This document shows positions 1 through 10,960 of a stretch of 64,000 nucleotides of DNA, one piece after another. The position numbers and the translations under genes are program-made. The stretch is from Cardiocondyla obscurior (taxonomy: Eukaryota > Arthropoda > Insecta > Hymenoptera > Formicidae). Under the pieces are notes generated by a model, which saw only the letters and a list, made by a program, of their open reading frames with translations, was not told the DNA's origin and made no database searches. The stretch is from NCBI RefSeq assembly GCF_019399895.1, contig NC_091873.1, positions 6,499,501 to 6,563,500 on the forward strand, written 5' to 3'. The stretch's first letter is position 1. Every line of letters begins with the position of its first letter.

Positions 1-1864
1 AATTCGGAGACTCGTGTTGGCAGTTGATATATGACTTTTAAATATTACTAGCTAGTAATCTTTTTCTTATATTATAAAAATTGTGCGCGCCATTGCACAG
101 TCTAATTAATATGCGACTTCGATACAGACTACTATTAAAGTATTTGATTGTTGCATTGATGAAGCAGACGGCAGGATGTGTAGAGCGGGATACAAATTAT
201 GAGCCGCTCGCTGCGGTTTACGTACGGCCCACATGAATTTTAATGGTAAAAACTTTTCTTTAATTGATATATATATAATATGAACTATCGTTGAGGGGAA
301 AAAAGAAAAACAAAAAAAAAATGGAAACAAAAAATCGAAAGAAATTAGTTGTGCCAATGGAATTAATTTGTAATGATTGTAACGATGTAATTTTACTTGT
401 CACGCGGAAAAAGGAAAAGAAAGAAAAAGGTAAACTAAAGTAACTTTTCTTCGTACAAATCGCATTGAGACTAATAATCCAATTTGAACGTTGTGTTATA
501 CCTCAACGTAAAAGTAAGTAAAATTGACGCATAATTTTGTGTTTGTAAGAATTAAAATCACATCTAATACCGCAGTGAAAGGGTTCAACTTACAGTAAAG
601 TAACCCTGTCTACATTGTTTGTCCACTATATATAATTCGGTACCACGTTTATTAACGCGCGTGCATATAGGCCTATTTTCTCATTAATTTATTTATCCTC
701 GCGAATTAATTGTGTGTCTCAGTCGCCAATACGAGTCAAAATGACGAGAAAGTGTGTAAGTCGCTATTTTTCCTTATGTACATTAAAGAAAAAAAAAAAA
801 AAAAGAAAAAAACCCAAATGTTGCTACATTAAATACATCAAGCAATAAGTGGCGCCGATTTAAGACAGTGTATAATAAAATATCAATCGTCATTTTCTAA
901 AAAAAAAAACAAAAGAAACAAAAAAAAAAGTGGTCCCGATTGGGATGTAAAAGGAGAGAGAAATCGCATAGATATGGAAATACAGATTTTCTAATCTTTC
1001 TTAATAACTTATCGACACTCTTATACTCCTACAGTTATAAGCAGCAATTTCGTACATGAATAAAATAAACCTAAAAGTGCATTTGTGACGATGGTAAGCT
1101 GGGCTTGCAGAGTTTATACAAATAAAAAAATATTTGCCGAATAATGTACACCAGCATAATGTAACTTTGATAAATATCCAAATCATGAAACAGAATATTC
1201 ATGTTGAAAACTCACACACGCATTTTTCTATGATAATTTTTACCAGTTTATCGTTTCTATTTGTACATGCACCGTCGATGAATTACGTTGCGAAGTTTAT
1301 CGATTATATTATAAGTCGTCCGAGCATCGAGAAATGTGCATTATACGCGAAAAATATCCGGTATACGTACGGTATGGAACACTCAACAAAATGTATAATA
1401 TTATTCGACGCGTATCGACGCCGTAAGTGCGAAAGTTACAATGGATAGTAGCGATATTTCAGTAAAACAATACGACGTTTAATGCAAACGACGAAAATAA
1501 TAGTACGATAGAAGTAACGAGAAATGAATCGATATAGACATGTACATGAATATTTCGTTTCATTTAATAGTTTTCAATGTTGAATCGTCCAAGAACAATT
1601 GTATGAACTTATACAATTGATATTTTAATTTCACAATTGTTTATTTTAAATATATATTTTTTAAGCCGACGTCTTATGTGTATATAATGTAAGAATAATT
1701 GAATCGTTTGCAATATTTTAAAAAAAGATTTTTATAAGGAAAAAGTAAAAGAAAAGGAAAGACTTTGTTTCTTTTTATCGAAATATAAATGTCATAATAC
1801 ATTACGATCGAAATACGTGTTTCTTTACATTGCGTGTGAGTTTTAAATATGAATTGTGATATAA

Positions 1865-1871
1865 AATACAA

Positions 1872-1907
<36 letters not shown>

Positions 1908-1908
1908 G
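1865..1908. repeat. TA dinucleotide microsatellite
   Basis: Runs of alternating T and A, interrupted once by an extra A, seen directly in the sequence. Confidence 0.8.
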
Positions 1909-2650
1909 ATATAAATCTATTTCTCAAGTGAAAATTAGCGTGAAAATACTGCTTCGTGATAACGTAAAAATAAAGTTGCAGGTTTATAGAGACAGGATTG
2001 AGATTGAAACGATGAAAGAAAAAAAAGAAAAGATATATGCACATGGAATGTAATTTTTTATAGTAAAAATAACGTGCGAACGTGCTTCTTCGTCGGACGA
2101 ATTGCTTGGACGATCATCAATCTATAGATTAATACGCAAAAGGTTTAATACGATTGATGTAAAAGTCATTTTGAAATATTAGAATGTACATCTGAAGATT
2201 TCTTAATTTTCAATTTGTAGGAATGGAGAGGGTGGAAACGTGAGAGGATAAAGAGAGAGAAAGAGAGAGTGAGAGTACGCGAGCGAGAGCATAAAAATAG
2301 TTTTTTAAAAAAAAAAAAGGGACAAAGCAACGACTGGACTACTAGCTAAGATTGATCTGATTAAATTCGCAAACGTGGGTGAATTAAGTGAACCTTTCGC
2401 AAATGGCGTTGATAATTTATTTGAAAATCTGTTGTGTAATCGACATTCAAAATGTTAAATGCGTGGAAAACATTGTTTTTTTTTTTTTTTTTTAATTATT
2501 ATTCCAAGTCGGTTTAATCACTTGCCGATTCGTTACTCATTTAAGCGATTTCATTTAGGTACTGCTCTAAGTTACGATCGCTAAAAAAAAAAAACAAAGA
2601 AAAAAAAGAAAAAGACCCTTTGGATACCCCTGTGCGTTATTTCCAGAGCC

Positions 2651-2656
2651 AATAAA
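2651..2656 (+). terminator. candidate poly(A) signal AATAAA
   Basis: Canonical hexamer in the plus strand with a GT-rich element about 25-40 bases downstream. It would end a transcript coming from before the window. No stop codon of the matching gene is in view, so the assignment is an inference. Confidence 0.35.
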
Positions 2657-2711
2657 ATTACGTATTATTACATTTCTTGTAAATTGGGGTGTTGCTTTCT
2701 TGATTCCTTAG

Positions 2712-2940
2712 CGACGGATCTGTAGAACCGGGGACGTTGTTGCGCGACGTGGAGCAAAGGCATGTAACGCCGTATTCCGTCGAGGTAATATTCGACGAGT
2801 GCGAATTGCATTGTTTCGCGATGTCAACGACCCTGCGATCGTACGAGACCGCCGGTTGTGTAAATCACTCGCCCGTCATCCTTCTTCAACGATTATCCAA
2901 GTTAAAAGGACAGAAGACGCCGCGAGAGAGAATTATTTGA
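2712..2940 (+). CDS. unrecognised candidate terminal exon
   Basis: A pyrimidine-rich stretch ending in TTAG at 2711 looks like a splice acceptor. After it, a frame read from 2713 stays open to a TGA at 2938-2940 (about 75 codons), with G/C-rich third positions and a GC content well above the flanks. Residues include LLRDVEQRHV and VEVIFDECELHCF. A second overlapping frame is also open from 2712 to the TGA at 2982-2984. I do not recognise either peptide. It could be the last exon of an upstream gene, an alternative exon, or a transposon relic. The poly(A) signal at 2651 argues against it being in the same transcript as the preceding sequence. Confidence 0.25.
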
Positions 2941-2984
2941 CCTTCGGTGCAAATGGAAAGTGGCAGCTACCGAGTTCGACGTGA

Positions 2985-3850
2985 AGTTGCCGCAGATTTT
3001 ATTTCATTGCGTGGCACACCGGATGGAAAACTATTTATTTCAAGTATTAAAAAAAAAAGAGAAAAACGTTGAATATTTATTTTAAATATTAATATTCTAA
3101 ACGATGTACTTTAATTACTGTAGTAATTTTTATTTCTCTTACTGAGTAATTTTTCTTTTTTATTTGGCAGTATTAATTTGACAATCTTCTCGTCACAAAG
3201 ATGGCCACACGAAGTCTGTCTCGTCTACGATGCTTAGGAGAATAATAGAAAGAAATGGGCCAGAGGCTCTGCTTTTTCTGATAATCGAGCGTACGAGAAC
3301 GTATGTAAGATAACCGCATGATATACATACTTTCGTAGCGAAGTAAAGCCGAATTTTTGCATTCGCGTTACGTGGACGGAGCAGCAAAATTATTTTTTTT
3401 TATCGATGTCGCGGTTACGGAAATAAATTGTAACAAATCGTATTTTTGCTTCGCAGTTTCCTTCCGCGGTACTCGAATTAAGCGAGCGCGAGGCACTTCG
3501 AGAGGCCGCGAAGCACTCGTGCGAGAAGGCGATCGAGTCATAAGAAACACGTACGGATTTGAAGGAACGAGCCTTGGGAGTCAATGGAAGTAAGCGTATA
3601 AAAAAAACGAAGGAAAGCAAAAGCCACCGGGCGAGCACTGGGAGTTTTACGTCCGGGGTACACCGCGGTAATATCGCGATTGATATCCTTTCGATATTCC
3701 CCTGGCTCGATTTATCGAGCCTTTCGCTATCGCGCCAGCTCTCTCTTCGCCACTTTTTTTTTTTTTTTTTTTTTCCTTCCTTTTTTTTCTCTCCTTTCGA
3801 TCAATAACAAAATATTTACATTTATTAGACCATCCGTTTACCAACGATCG
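2985..3850. other. noncoding, no gene seen
   Basis: Mixed-composition sequence with a poly-T tract at 3753-3790. Short open frames on both strands between 3190 and 3840 overlap each other and have no recognisable motif. Nothing further can be supported. Confidence 0.4.
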
Positions 3851-4604
3851 ACAAGGTGAACGAAGTGTACATGGTGGCGGGCAACAAGTGGCCGCCTATC
3901 GAGTCTCGACGTTTGCAGCGTCGTTCACTCGGTGAAACCAGGTGAGATGCGACGTGGAGCTCAGCGGAGAGCCGCAGGACGCGAGGAAGTAAGAGTACGG
4001 TGAACGAACGGCGGCACGGGGGTGTCCACCTAGCTCGTCGACTCGAAGTCGGAAGGGTCAGCTGGTGATCGTTGACGAGGAAAGGTAGGCTAGGTGAAGG
4101 CGCGGGCCGCAGTTACCGAGTGCCGAGTCATCGTCATCGCGCGCACGGCTCGGACTCGGGTAAAGTGTCGCGTACGCGGTGAGTGGCAGTGAAATGTCAT
4201 CTGCACGGCTGACGTAACGTCCCTTTTTCACCGTCGGCCGCTGGTAAGACCTTTTGCCTCCTCGCCCGTCGTCGCTCGCTCGCAAATTCACGAGCGACGT
4301 GCTTCCCATTCAACGGGATCGTTTCGTCGGTACTCGCGCCTCGTTCGCGTTATCTTTTCTACGTTATTATTGTTATCGTTATTGTTACGTTATTTATTGC
4401 GTGTAATGTGCGCTGCGTATTGTTACGCGAGCTATGTTCAATCGATAAGCGCTGACGCGCAACGATTTTCATTTTCAGTTACTTAAACTCAACGTTGTGT
4501 ACTTACAGATACATAAGTTCGACTTCGGCAACTGGAAAATTTATCGTGGTCTCGCCACACGACGTGTATCGCGGCAACGAGGAGAGCGATATCTCTTTCC
4601 GTCG
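3850..4604 (+). promoter_or_regulatory. CpG-rich promoter and noncoding first exon of the Trc8-like gene
   Basis: GC and CpG content rise sharply from about 3840 and stay high to about 4350. A strong splice donor, GTCG|GTGAGT, lies at 4604/4605. With a good acceptor at 4695 and another at 5501 before the start codon of the RING ligase, this region reads as promoter plus 5' UTR exon of that gene. The transcription start cannot be placed exactly. Confidence 0.5.
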
Positions 4605-4695
4605 GTGAGTATTAAAGACGTCCCGGGCCAGGAAAAACTCCGGCTGGGACTTGCCTTCGAAGTGTACGTGTTCTGACAAAGTCTTTGCTTTTCAG

Positions 4696-4854
4696 GGTGA
4701 GCGTTTAATGAAATTTACGGAAATACGGCGGGAGAAGTGGAGAAAGAGGAGTGGCAAAGGGAAGGAAGTGGAGGACGAGAAGGGAGCAAGCGAGTCAGCG
4801 AAGGTGAAAGAGAGCAGTTTGTGTCATAATAATGGTAATAATAATGGAGAGGTT
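4696..4854 (+). other. possible second 5' UTR exon with an upstream ORF
   Basis: An acceptor (CTTTTCAG at 4688-4695) is followed by a GA-rich segment. An ATG at 4708 opens a 49-codon frame ending at 4857 with a Lys/Glu-rich peptide. Any donor at its end (GTTTGA at 4855) is weak. Splicing to 5502 would not keep this frame with the downstream start at 5518, so it is best regarded as untranslated or as an upstream ORF. Confidence 0.3.
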
Positions 4855-5269
4855 TGAGCCACACATTTCTTAAAACAAATCCCAACGTCGTGGTAAAATT
4901 AATTTTGTGCTAAACTATATTTAAAAGCTGCAGTTACTGTTTGCCGCACAGGATTTGTAGAATGTTTTGACAGATAACGTAACCTCAAAACTTGCTGCAT
5001 CTATTTTAATATGTTTATGTTTAGAAACCTGTTCTCTTCAGCTAAACTGACTGCGTCAGTTTTTTTTTTGGTCTTTTTATATATATCGGACGGAAGAAAA
5101 TAAACGTCGAACTAATGCATTTGGAAATGCCAATTCAGCCGACAATAAAACTTTAAACTTTTTAAAGCTTTGATTACATTAAATTATGTAAACTTTGGAA
5201 AATTTATAAAGAATGTTTAGTTCAAACAGCTGCTTTTTAATATTTTTAAAGATATCTCTTTGCAAATTA

Positions 5270-5400
5270 GAATAAATGATATGAATTTATTATTTTAATA
5301 ATATTAATTTTAATATTATATTATAATATAATATTTAATATTAATTTAAAATAATATTAATTTATTATAATTAAATAATATTAATTTACTATTGTAATAT
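5270..5400. repeat. AT-only palindromic stretch
   Basis: About 130 bases made almost wholly of A and T with repeated AATATTAATTT-like units in both orientations. It sits in the last 5' UTR intron of the Trc8-like gene. Confidence 0.5.
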
Positions 5401-5517
5401 GTTGTAGGTCTGGCCTCTGTACAACTGTATAACAGGATACTGCTTCCATGTATGACATCGATACGTGTATAAAAAAATCTTCCTCAAGTACATTACCTTA
5501 GACGGTTAACTGGTGCA

Positions 5518-8151
5518 ATGGAGACTCCAATTCGGGACAGAATTTTCAGCTTTGTCGATGTTGTAATGAGAGTTCCACCTCTGTTTATTATCGATGAATT
5601 ACTTCGAATTAGCCTCGGATTGCCCAATGATAATATTGTGCTGAGATTTAATGAATATGGATTTAAAACTACCAATTTGTCGAGTATTGCCACTTCCATT
5701 TCTGCAATTACAACAGACTCCTTTCTAATGGAACATTTTGATTTGAATAATCTTGCTTACAAGGCTTATCTGATAATTGTGTTTAAGTTTTTATGCTGTT
5801 GCATAGGTAAGAAAAATATTTTAATGACATTTAAATGAAATAGATTATTTTTTAAAAGAAGAAAACTTATAGTTGAGCTAATTTATCAAATTACCACTTG
5901 TGATAAATAATTTTATATTACATATATATTTTTTCGTAGGTTTCCTGGCAGCTCTTTACACGTTTATGTTATGTACCAGACATTTAATAACCGTGTATCT
6001 ATATTTAATATCTGTGGGAGTGATATTTGTGTCATACTGGTCAAATGTTAGCACGGTGAAAGCAATTGTATCGTACATGAGCGTTCACAAATCAACAGCT
6101 AGCATACTTGACAATATATTATGTCTGAATCTATCGGACGTTCTCTATAATGGTCCAGGTTTTTTAATTATTCAGAACTATATATTGCAATGCCTGCTAG
6201 CCAGCGTCTTTTGCTACATACATCTCGCTCCAAGGCATCCCATAGTTCAAAAGCTTCTAGTTTTGAGCTTTATGTCACCATCCATCCTGGGTATTCATCC
6301 TTTACCGGTAAGCTTACTAGCAAAATTAATAAGATACTGTAATATTTTAAGCCTTATAAACAGATATTTTTTTATTTTACGATTTATATATATTTCTATT
6401 TTATTTTACGATTTATATTTCTATGTATATTGAAAGGCACATATAGCATTTGCTGCGGCTAGCGTACGCGACTCTCTCTTCCTCTCGATCCCCTCACTTG
6501 GCCTTCGAGTAATAGTGGAGGGCGCTCTCCCTAGTCTTACGTGCCTCCGGTCTCTCAGTCCTCGAGACGGTCGGCGTTCCGCGGTATATGTGTATGCGTG
6601 TTTTGTGTGAGACGACGCATACCACGTTAAGTTCACGTACGCTAACCGCCGCCGTTGAAGCAAACGCTAATCTGTCTTCCATCCAGTGTATATTAATAAA
6701 ATGTGATACCATTTTTTTTTTAGGTGCAATATCTGTATCTTGCTCCAGTATGTGCAACGTTACTTCCACTGGCTGTGTGTAAATTTGTCATCTGGTACAA
6801 CGGTGTTTCCATGTTAAGAACAATGTACATGGGCTATCGGCACGCACGTAATTTTATAATTAATTATGGATTGTCCGCACTCGCGGAAACGGAATGGATG
6901 CGTTTAAATGTGCCGTGTGTACTTCGGACGTTCTGGATGCTGCGAGTGGGAGAACAAGTCGTTCAAATTCTGTATGGAAATCAGTACGGCGAGGAAACGT
7001 TCAATTATTACGTCATGATAAGAACACTGTTGGTGAACGGGTGCGAGACATTGACAGCCGTTCTCGGTATGACCAGTATAATCTCGTTCATCTGCCATTA
7101 TATTGGCTGCTTCTTCCAATGGATACTTTTGACAGAGGATGAAGATGAGAAGAGTATCGGCACAGTATCCGCTATATTATTTTACATTCTTGCACTGCAG
7201 ACCGGATTAACGAGTCTCGACAGAGAGAAACGTCTGGTACGATTATATCGTAATTTTTGCCTATTATTTACGGCAATTTTACACTTTGTGCACAATATAG
7301 TGAATCCGCTGTTAATGTCGCTCAGCGCCTCTCATAATCCAGCGCTACATAGACACCTACGAGCTTTGGCGGTATGCGCTTTCTTAATATTTTTCCCGGT
7401 ATCGTTGCTCGTGTTCCTATGGTCCCACTTTACAGTCAGCACGTGGCTATTGGCTGTATCAATTTTTAGCATCGAGGTAATAGTCAAAGTACTGGTTTCG
7501 CTAGCGATCTATTCGCTCTTCTTAATCGACGCGTACAGGAGCGCATTCTGGGAACAATTTGACGATTGCGTCTACATAATAAGATCATTCGGCAATACTG
7601 TAGAGTTCGCTTTCGGCATCATACTGTTTTTCAACGGTTTCTGGATATTGATCTTCGAGTCCGGCGGAGCTATTCGCGCCATCATGATGTGCATACATGC
7701 CTACTTTAATATCTGGTGCGAAGCGAAAGCTGGGTGGAGCGTATTTATGAAACGACGGACAGCTGTGAACAAGATTAATTCGTTGCCAGAAGCAAAGGCC
7801 GAACAGTTAGAACGTTTGGACGACGTTTGTGCAATTTGTTACCAAGAAATGCAAAGCGCCAAGATCACTAAGTGTAATCATTATTTCCACGGTGTATGCC
7901 TGCGAAAGTGGTTATATGTTCAAGACCGGTGCCCTCTTTGCCATGATATATTGTACAAAGTTGAAAACGTGCAAAATAAAGAACACGGCGACGCGGACGT
8001 ACCTGCGGCTGCCGTGGAAGAAAACGACGAGAATGACGTTCAAGATAATATGATTGTGCAAGCTAGACAAAATTCATCGAATGTGCACTCTCATCAGAAC
8101 AATCGGAGACAATTGGCCGGCCGTTCGGCCAACGAAGGTTCAGGCAGGTGA
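5518..8151 (+). CDS. Trc8: TRC8/RNF139-like multi-pass membrane RING-H2 E3 ubiquitin ligase
   Basis: Coding exons are 5518-5806, 5940-6307 and 6724-8151 (694 residues). Donors are GTAAGA and GTAAGC; phases join cleanly. The acceptor TTAG ending at 5501 places the ATG 16 bases into its exon. The protein is a series of hydrophobic segments filling residues ~75-520, then a RING-H2 finger starting near residue 588 (CAIC ... CNHYFHGVC ... CPLC) with all eight zinc ligands present, then an acidic and Asn/Gln-rich tail. This matches the TRC8/RNF139-RNF145 family: ER-membrane ligases that ubiquitinate proteins for ER-associated degradation and, in flies, restrain growth. Length is close to that of human RNF139. 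Choice between RNF139 and RNF145 orthology is an inference from the family pattern. Confidence 0.88.
6446..6667. mobile_element. MITE-like element with terminal inverted repeats and TA target duplication
   Basis: A 222-bp GC-rich block interrupts an AT-rich intron of the Trc8-like gene. Its left end begins GCATTTGC then GCGGCTAGCGTACGCGA; the reverse complement of its right end begins GCGTTTGC then, after an extra nine or so bases, GCGGTTAGCGTACGTGA. The inverted ends are therefore imperfect but clear. The dinucleotide TA flanks both sides (6444-6445 and 6668-6669), as for Tc1/mariner-type insertions. No transposase frame is present, so it would be nonautonomous. The family name is unknown to me. 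Confidence 0.6.
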
Positions 8152-8700
8152 AATGAAAGATGGCTTTCCACGCGCATTTTGTGATATGATATATAGACAG
8201 ATAAATAGATAGATAGATTGTAATTATTTTTGACACTAACTTTGCGCGATCGCGAAACACCGACGACGTCCAATTCGGAGTTTCGCTCGTTGATTGTACA
8301 TTACTCCAGCTTGATTATGCGCAAGCAAAGCATTGTACACTTACGTGTTATACGTGATTATTATCACGTGTGAAAATTCAAGTCTTTCCATTCTGACGTC
8401 TTGTGAAATGTATGTAAGTAAGCAGCGACAAATGCTATTTAATTAAAAGAGAACAGTCACGCGCAACGATTATCTTGTAATAAGAAAGTACACAATACTT
8501 GACGTATAATTTCCGAGTTTTGGCTCTTTGTCGATGCTATAGGTGTATTCTATTACTAAATATATTTTTGGATTGTTGTTACGGTAATGTCATCGTATAT
8601 ATCGCGACGTAAAGGTATCCATGCTTCCACATACATGTAATATTGTGCTTCCATTTCTTAATCACGGACGTACATGGTTTTATATCAAAAGTGAATGAGA
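8152..8700 (+). other. 3' UTR and flank of the Trc8-like gene
   Basis: The sequence after the stop at 8149-8151 is AT-rich, with a short GATA-like repeat (8195-8218) and a near-palindrome around 8348-8371. No canonical AATAAA is obvious close to the stop, so the transcript end is not placed. Confidence 0.4.
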
Positions 8701-10680
8701 GGAAAGAAGAGGCGAGATGAGAAAAGGAAAGATGCACTTACCCAAGGTTTATTTTATAAAATATATAATAGAGAAACGAAATATTTTGCGAGTGAGAGTT
8801 TAATTTTACATAGGAACATTTTATCATGTTTTATCATTACAAATCATAAAAATAGTGATTCAGTAACGTGTATCAAAAGCGCTGACTAATATTCAATATA
8901 CATAATCGTAAAGCAAGACTTGAGAAAATTAATTTTTTTATTTTTATTTATTCTGGCAATAATTTTTATTTTCATTAAATCTTTCATTAAGGTTTGTAAG
9001 TTACAAAACTAGTAACCTGTGATTGAAGAAAAGCGTCTTTAGCCTTTCACACCATACATCAACCAAGTAAAGCCTCAAAGAAAGGGGCATTAAACAATTC
9101 TTTGAATTTATCTAAATGTAGATGATGAAATTAATTATCATAATCTTTCACGGCCTTTAAAAAACGAGATTCAGGTACAATAGAGTATAATTTAATTTTG
9201 TCACATCTCGCAGACATTGTCTGAAGCATCATATTTATTTCTTTTTGTTTTTTCATGTTGAATAATGAGATGAAGAATCCACTATCGGTTGTTCAAGATC
9301 AATACAGGCTTTTTCAGAGGCAATACTGGAACCATTATATTCTTCTTGTTCTTATTCCATGACTTGCTCCAAAAACGAGGTAACGATATTAAATTTCTTA
9401 TCTCGGTCATTTACTTTTATGAAAATAATAGATCATGTAATTTTAATCTTAAAACTTTATGCATAATGAGATGATGTATATCTTATATATCATATATATA
9501 ACGTAATATAATAACGTAGCATACAAAATAATTTTCTTTGTTTCATTTCGATTGATTTGAGTTTGACCAATCAATTCTGATTCATTTTACTTATTTCTAT
9601 TAAATGTTATCATTTCTTTTTCTATTAACTTTCTGCGCGTACAATATTTTTCTATATATACTTCATCAGATTACTTCGTCATTATACATGCAAGCATCTC
9701 TTTTTCGTACACAAGATAAAATGTTAATTAACGATTTATTAAGATATTAATATTAGCTTATTAGGAAATGTTGTTATTTAAATTCGTAGTACGTTCACGT
9801 CGAATAAACGTTATATTTTTGAAAATTAAAAGAAATTTTCCCTTTTTCAGTTCCTTGCGAATCCTATGCGATCCCAATCGACTATTGTCGATTTCATAGA
9901 AAAATTAGTGGCTTTTGAGATAAGCGCACCGCAGAAAACGACGATTCCGTTTGCGAATGACGTCTTGCTTGTTGTTTAGAAGAAGATGAATATTTACTGC
10001 GTGCGGTAGCTCTTAATTCTACGTGCGTAGAAAATTATGCGTTGTATCTTGACGCAATGAGAGAGCAGCAATCAATAGTAAAGTAATCGGATCAAGGACG
10101 GATTGTCACTTGGACCTCAGTGGTTTCAGTATATCTAGATCTGGACTTATTCGAAATTTACGGGAACGCGTATCCTCATGTATCAAAGTAAGTATGTATT
10201 TGTAAAAATTAATACAAAATATCTTTTTGTTTTTTCTTTTTTATTTTGAATAAAGAGATAACACGGTCAAGGGTCCCCTTTCGCCAATTTTCAAAATTTT
10301 TTGCCACGAAGGCTCCGAAAACGCTCGGAAGTATCTATTCCCGGTAGGAACGGGATATGCTTTGATAGGATGTAGCCCGCAAAGGTAATAAAAAAGACCT
10401 TTATATATATAATATATGACATTTTATTCATAATATAAATTACAATCATTACAAAATCTTTTTATTTTAATGTTAACTTTAAACATTATTCGCGAATGAT
10501 CTCTTCGACTAGATAATTACTATAATTACTATATTTTCTCATTTCGCATTCTTTTTACATAATCTCCTTTCTATCGATAAGCGTGGAAGTATCATGCACG
10601 AATTTTAAATCTTGTCTATCACTGATATGTCCGCTGCGCCGCAGAAAACGCCGTATCTACAATTCAGTGTACGTAGATGG
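8700..10680. other. AT-rich intergenic DNA
   Basis: No intact gene. A decayed coding remnant may lie on the minus strand near 9010-9390 (listed separately). A slightly GC-richer island at 10265-10385 has no frame or RNA structure that I can identify. Confidence 0.5.
9010..9390 (-). pseudogene. possible decayed coding remnant, unrecognised
   Basis: On the minus strand, protein-like stretches occur in different frames and are broken by stops: one reading EEYNGSSIASEKACIDLEQP, another DKIKLYSIVPESRFLKAVKD, and a third LDKFKELFNAPFFEALLG. This pattern fits an old pseudogene or transposon fragment with frameshifts. I cannot name a parent family; chance open frames in AT-rich DNA are a real alternative. 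Confidence 0.2.
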
Positions 10681-10687
10681 ATGCACA

Positions 10688-10960
10688 TGTATATATATAA
10701 AAAGAACAGTTCGCCTCCCACTCTGTGCGCTTTGTGTTTTACATTACGCTACGACGGTGCGTTTGACTGAAACTGCTGAAAGCTGAAAGTCAGTCGCGTG
10801 TGTGTCGCCGTCGGGTTACGAGTCTTTAAACTCTTCTCGTCGCGCTCTCCGCTCGTTCTTCGCCGATGGTCTTATAATAAGCGACGGTCGGAGTAAGCCA
10901 GCCTCTTTTGAAAGGTTTCCGCGTCGATCCAAGTCGGCTTGAACAAGAAAAGTGCGAGAG
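10688..10960 (+). promoter_or_regulatory. promoter and noncoding first exon of the HOPX-like gene
   Basis: A TATATATAAAA box is at 10689-10699. About 90 bases later comes a TCAGT initiator-like motif (10789-10793), and the following GC-rich 170 bases end at a donor, GAGAG|GTACGT (10960/10961). The next plus-strand acceptor with a good pyrimidine tract is just before the HOPX-like start at 13583, implying a first intron of about 2.6 kb. Use of this promoter by that gene is an inference from position and strand. Confidence 0.45.

Larger units (their letters stand above)
1..2670. other. AT-rich noncoding stretch, possible 3' UTR of an upstream plus-strand gene
   Basis: No convincing coding frame is visible. 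The sequence is AT-rich with A-runs, a TA microsatellite near 1865-1908 and a GA-rich tract near 2235-2275. A plus-strand AATAAA at 2651-2656 is followed about 25 bases later by a GT-rich stretch (2683-2698), which is the normal arrangement of a poly(A) site. The simplest reading is a long 3' UTR or 3' flank of a gene lying before the window; intron sequence is the alternative. A 104-codon open frame at 1134-1448 has no recognisable motif and low GC and was not taken as a gene. Confidence 0.35.

Noticed and set aside
1134..1448. 104-codon plus-strand frame
   Set aside because: Low-GC, His/Ile/Tyr-rich chance frame with no splice context or known motif; it sits in probable 3' UTR.
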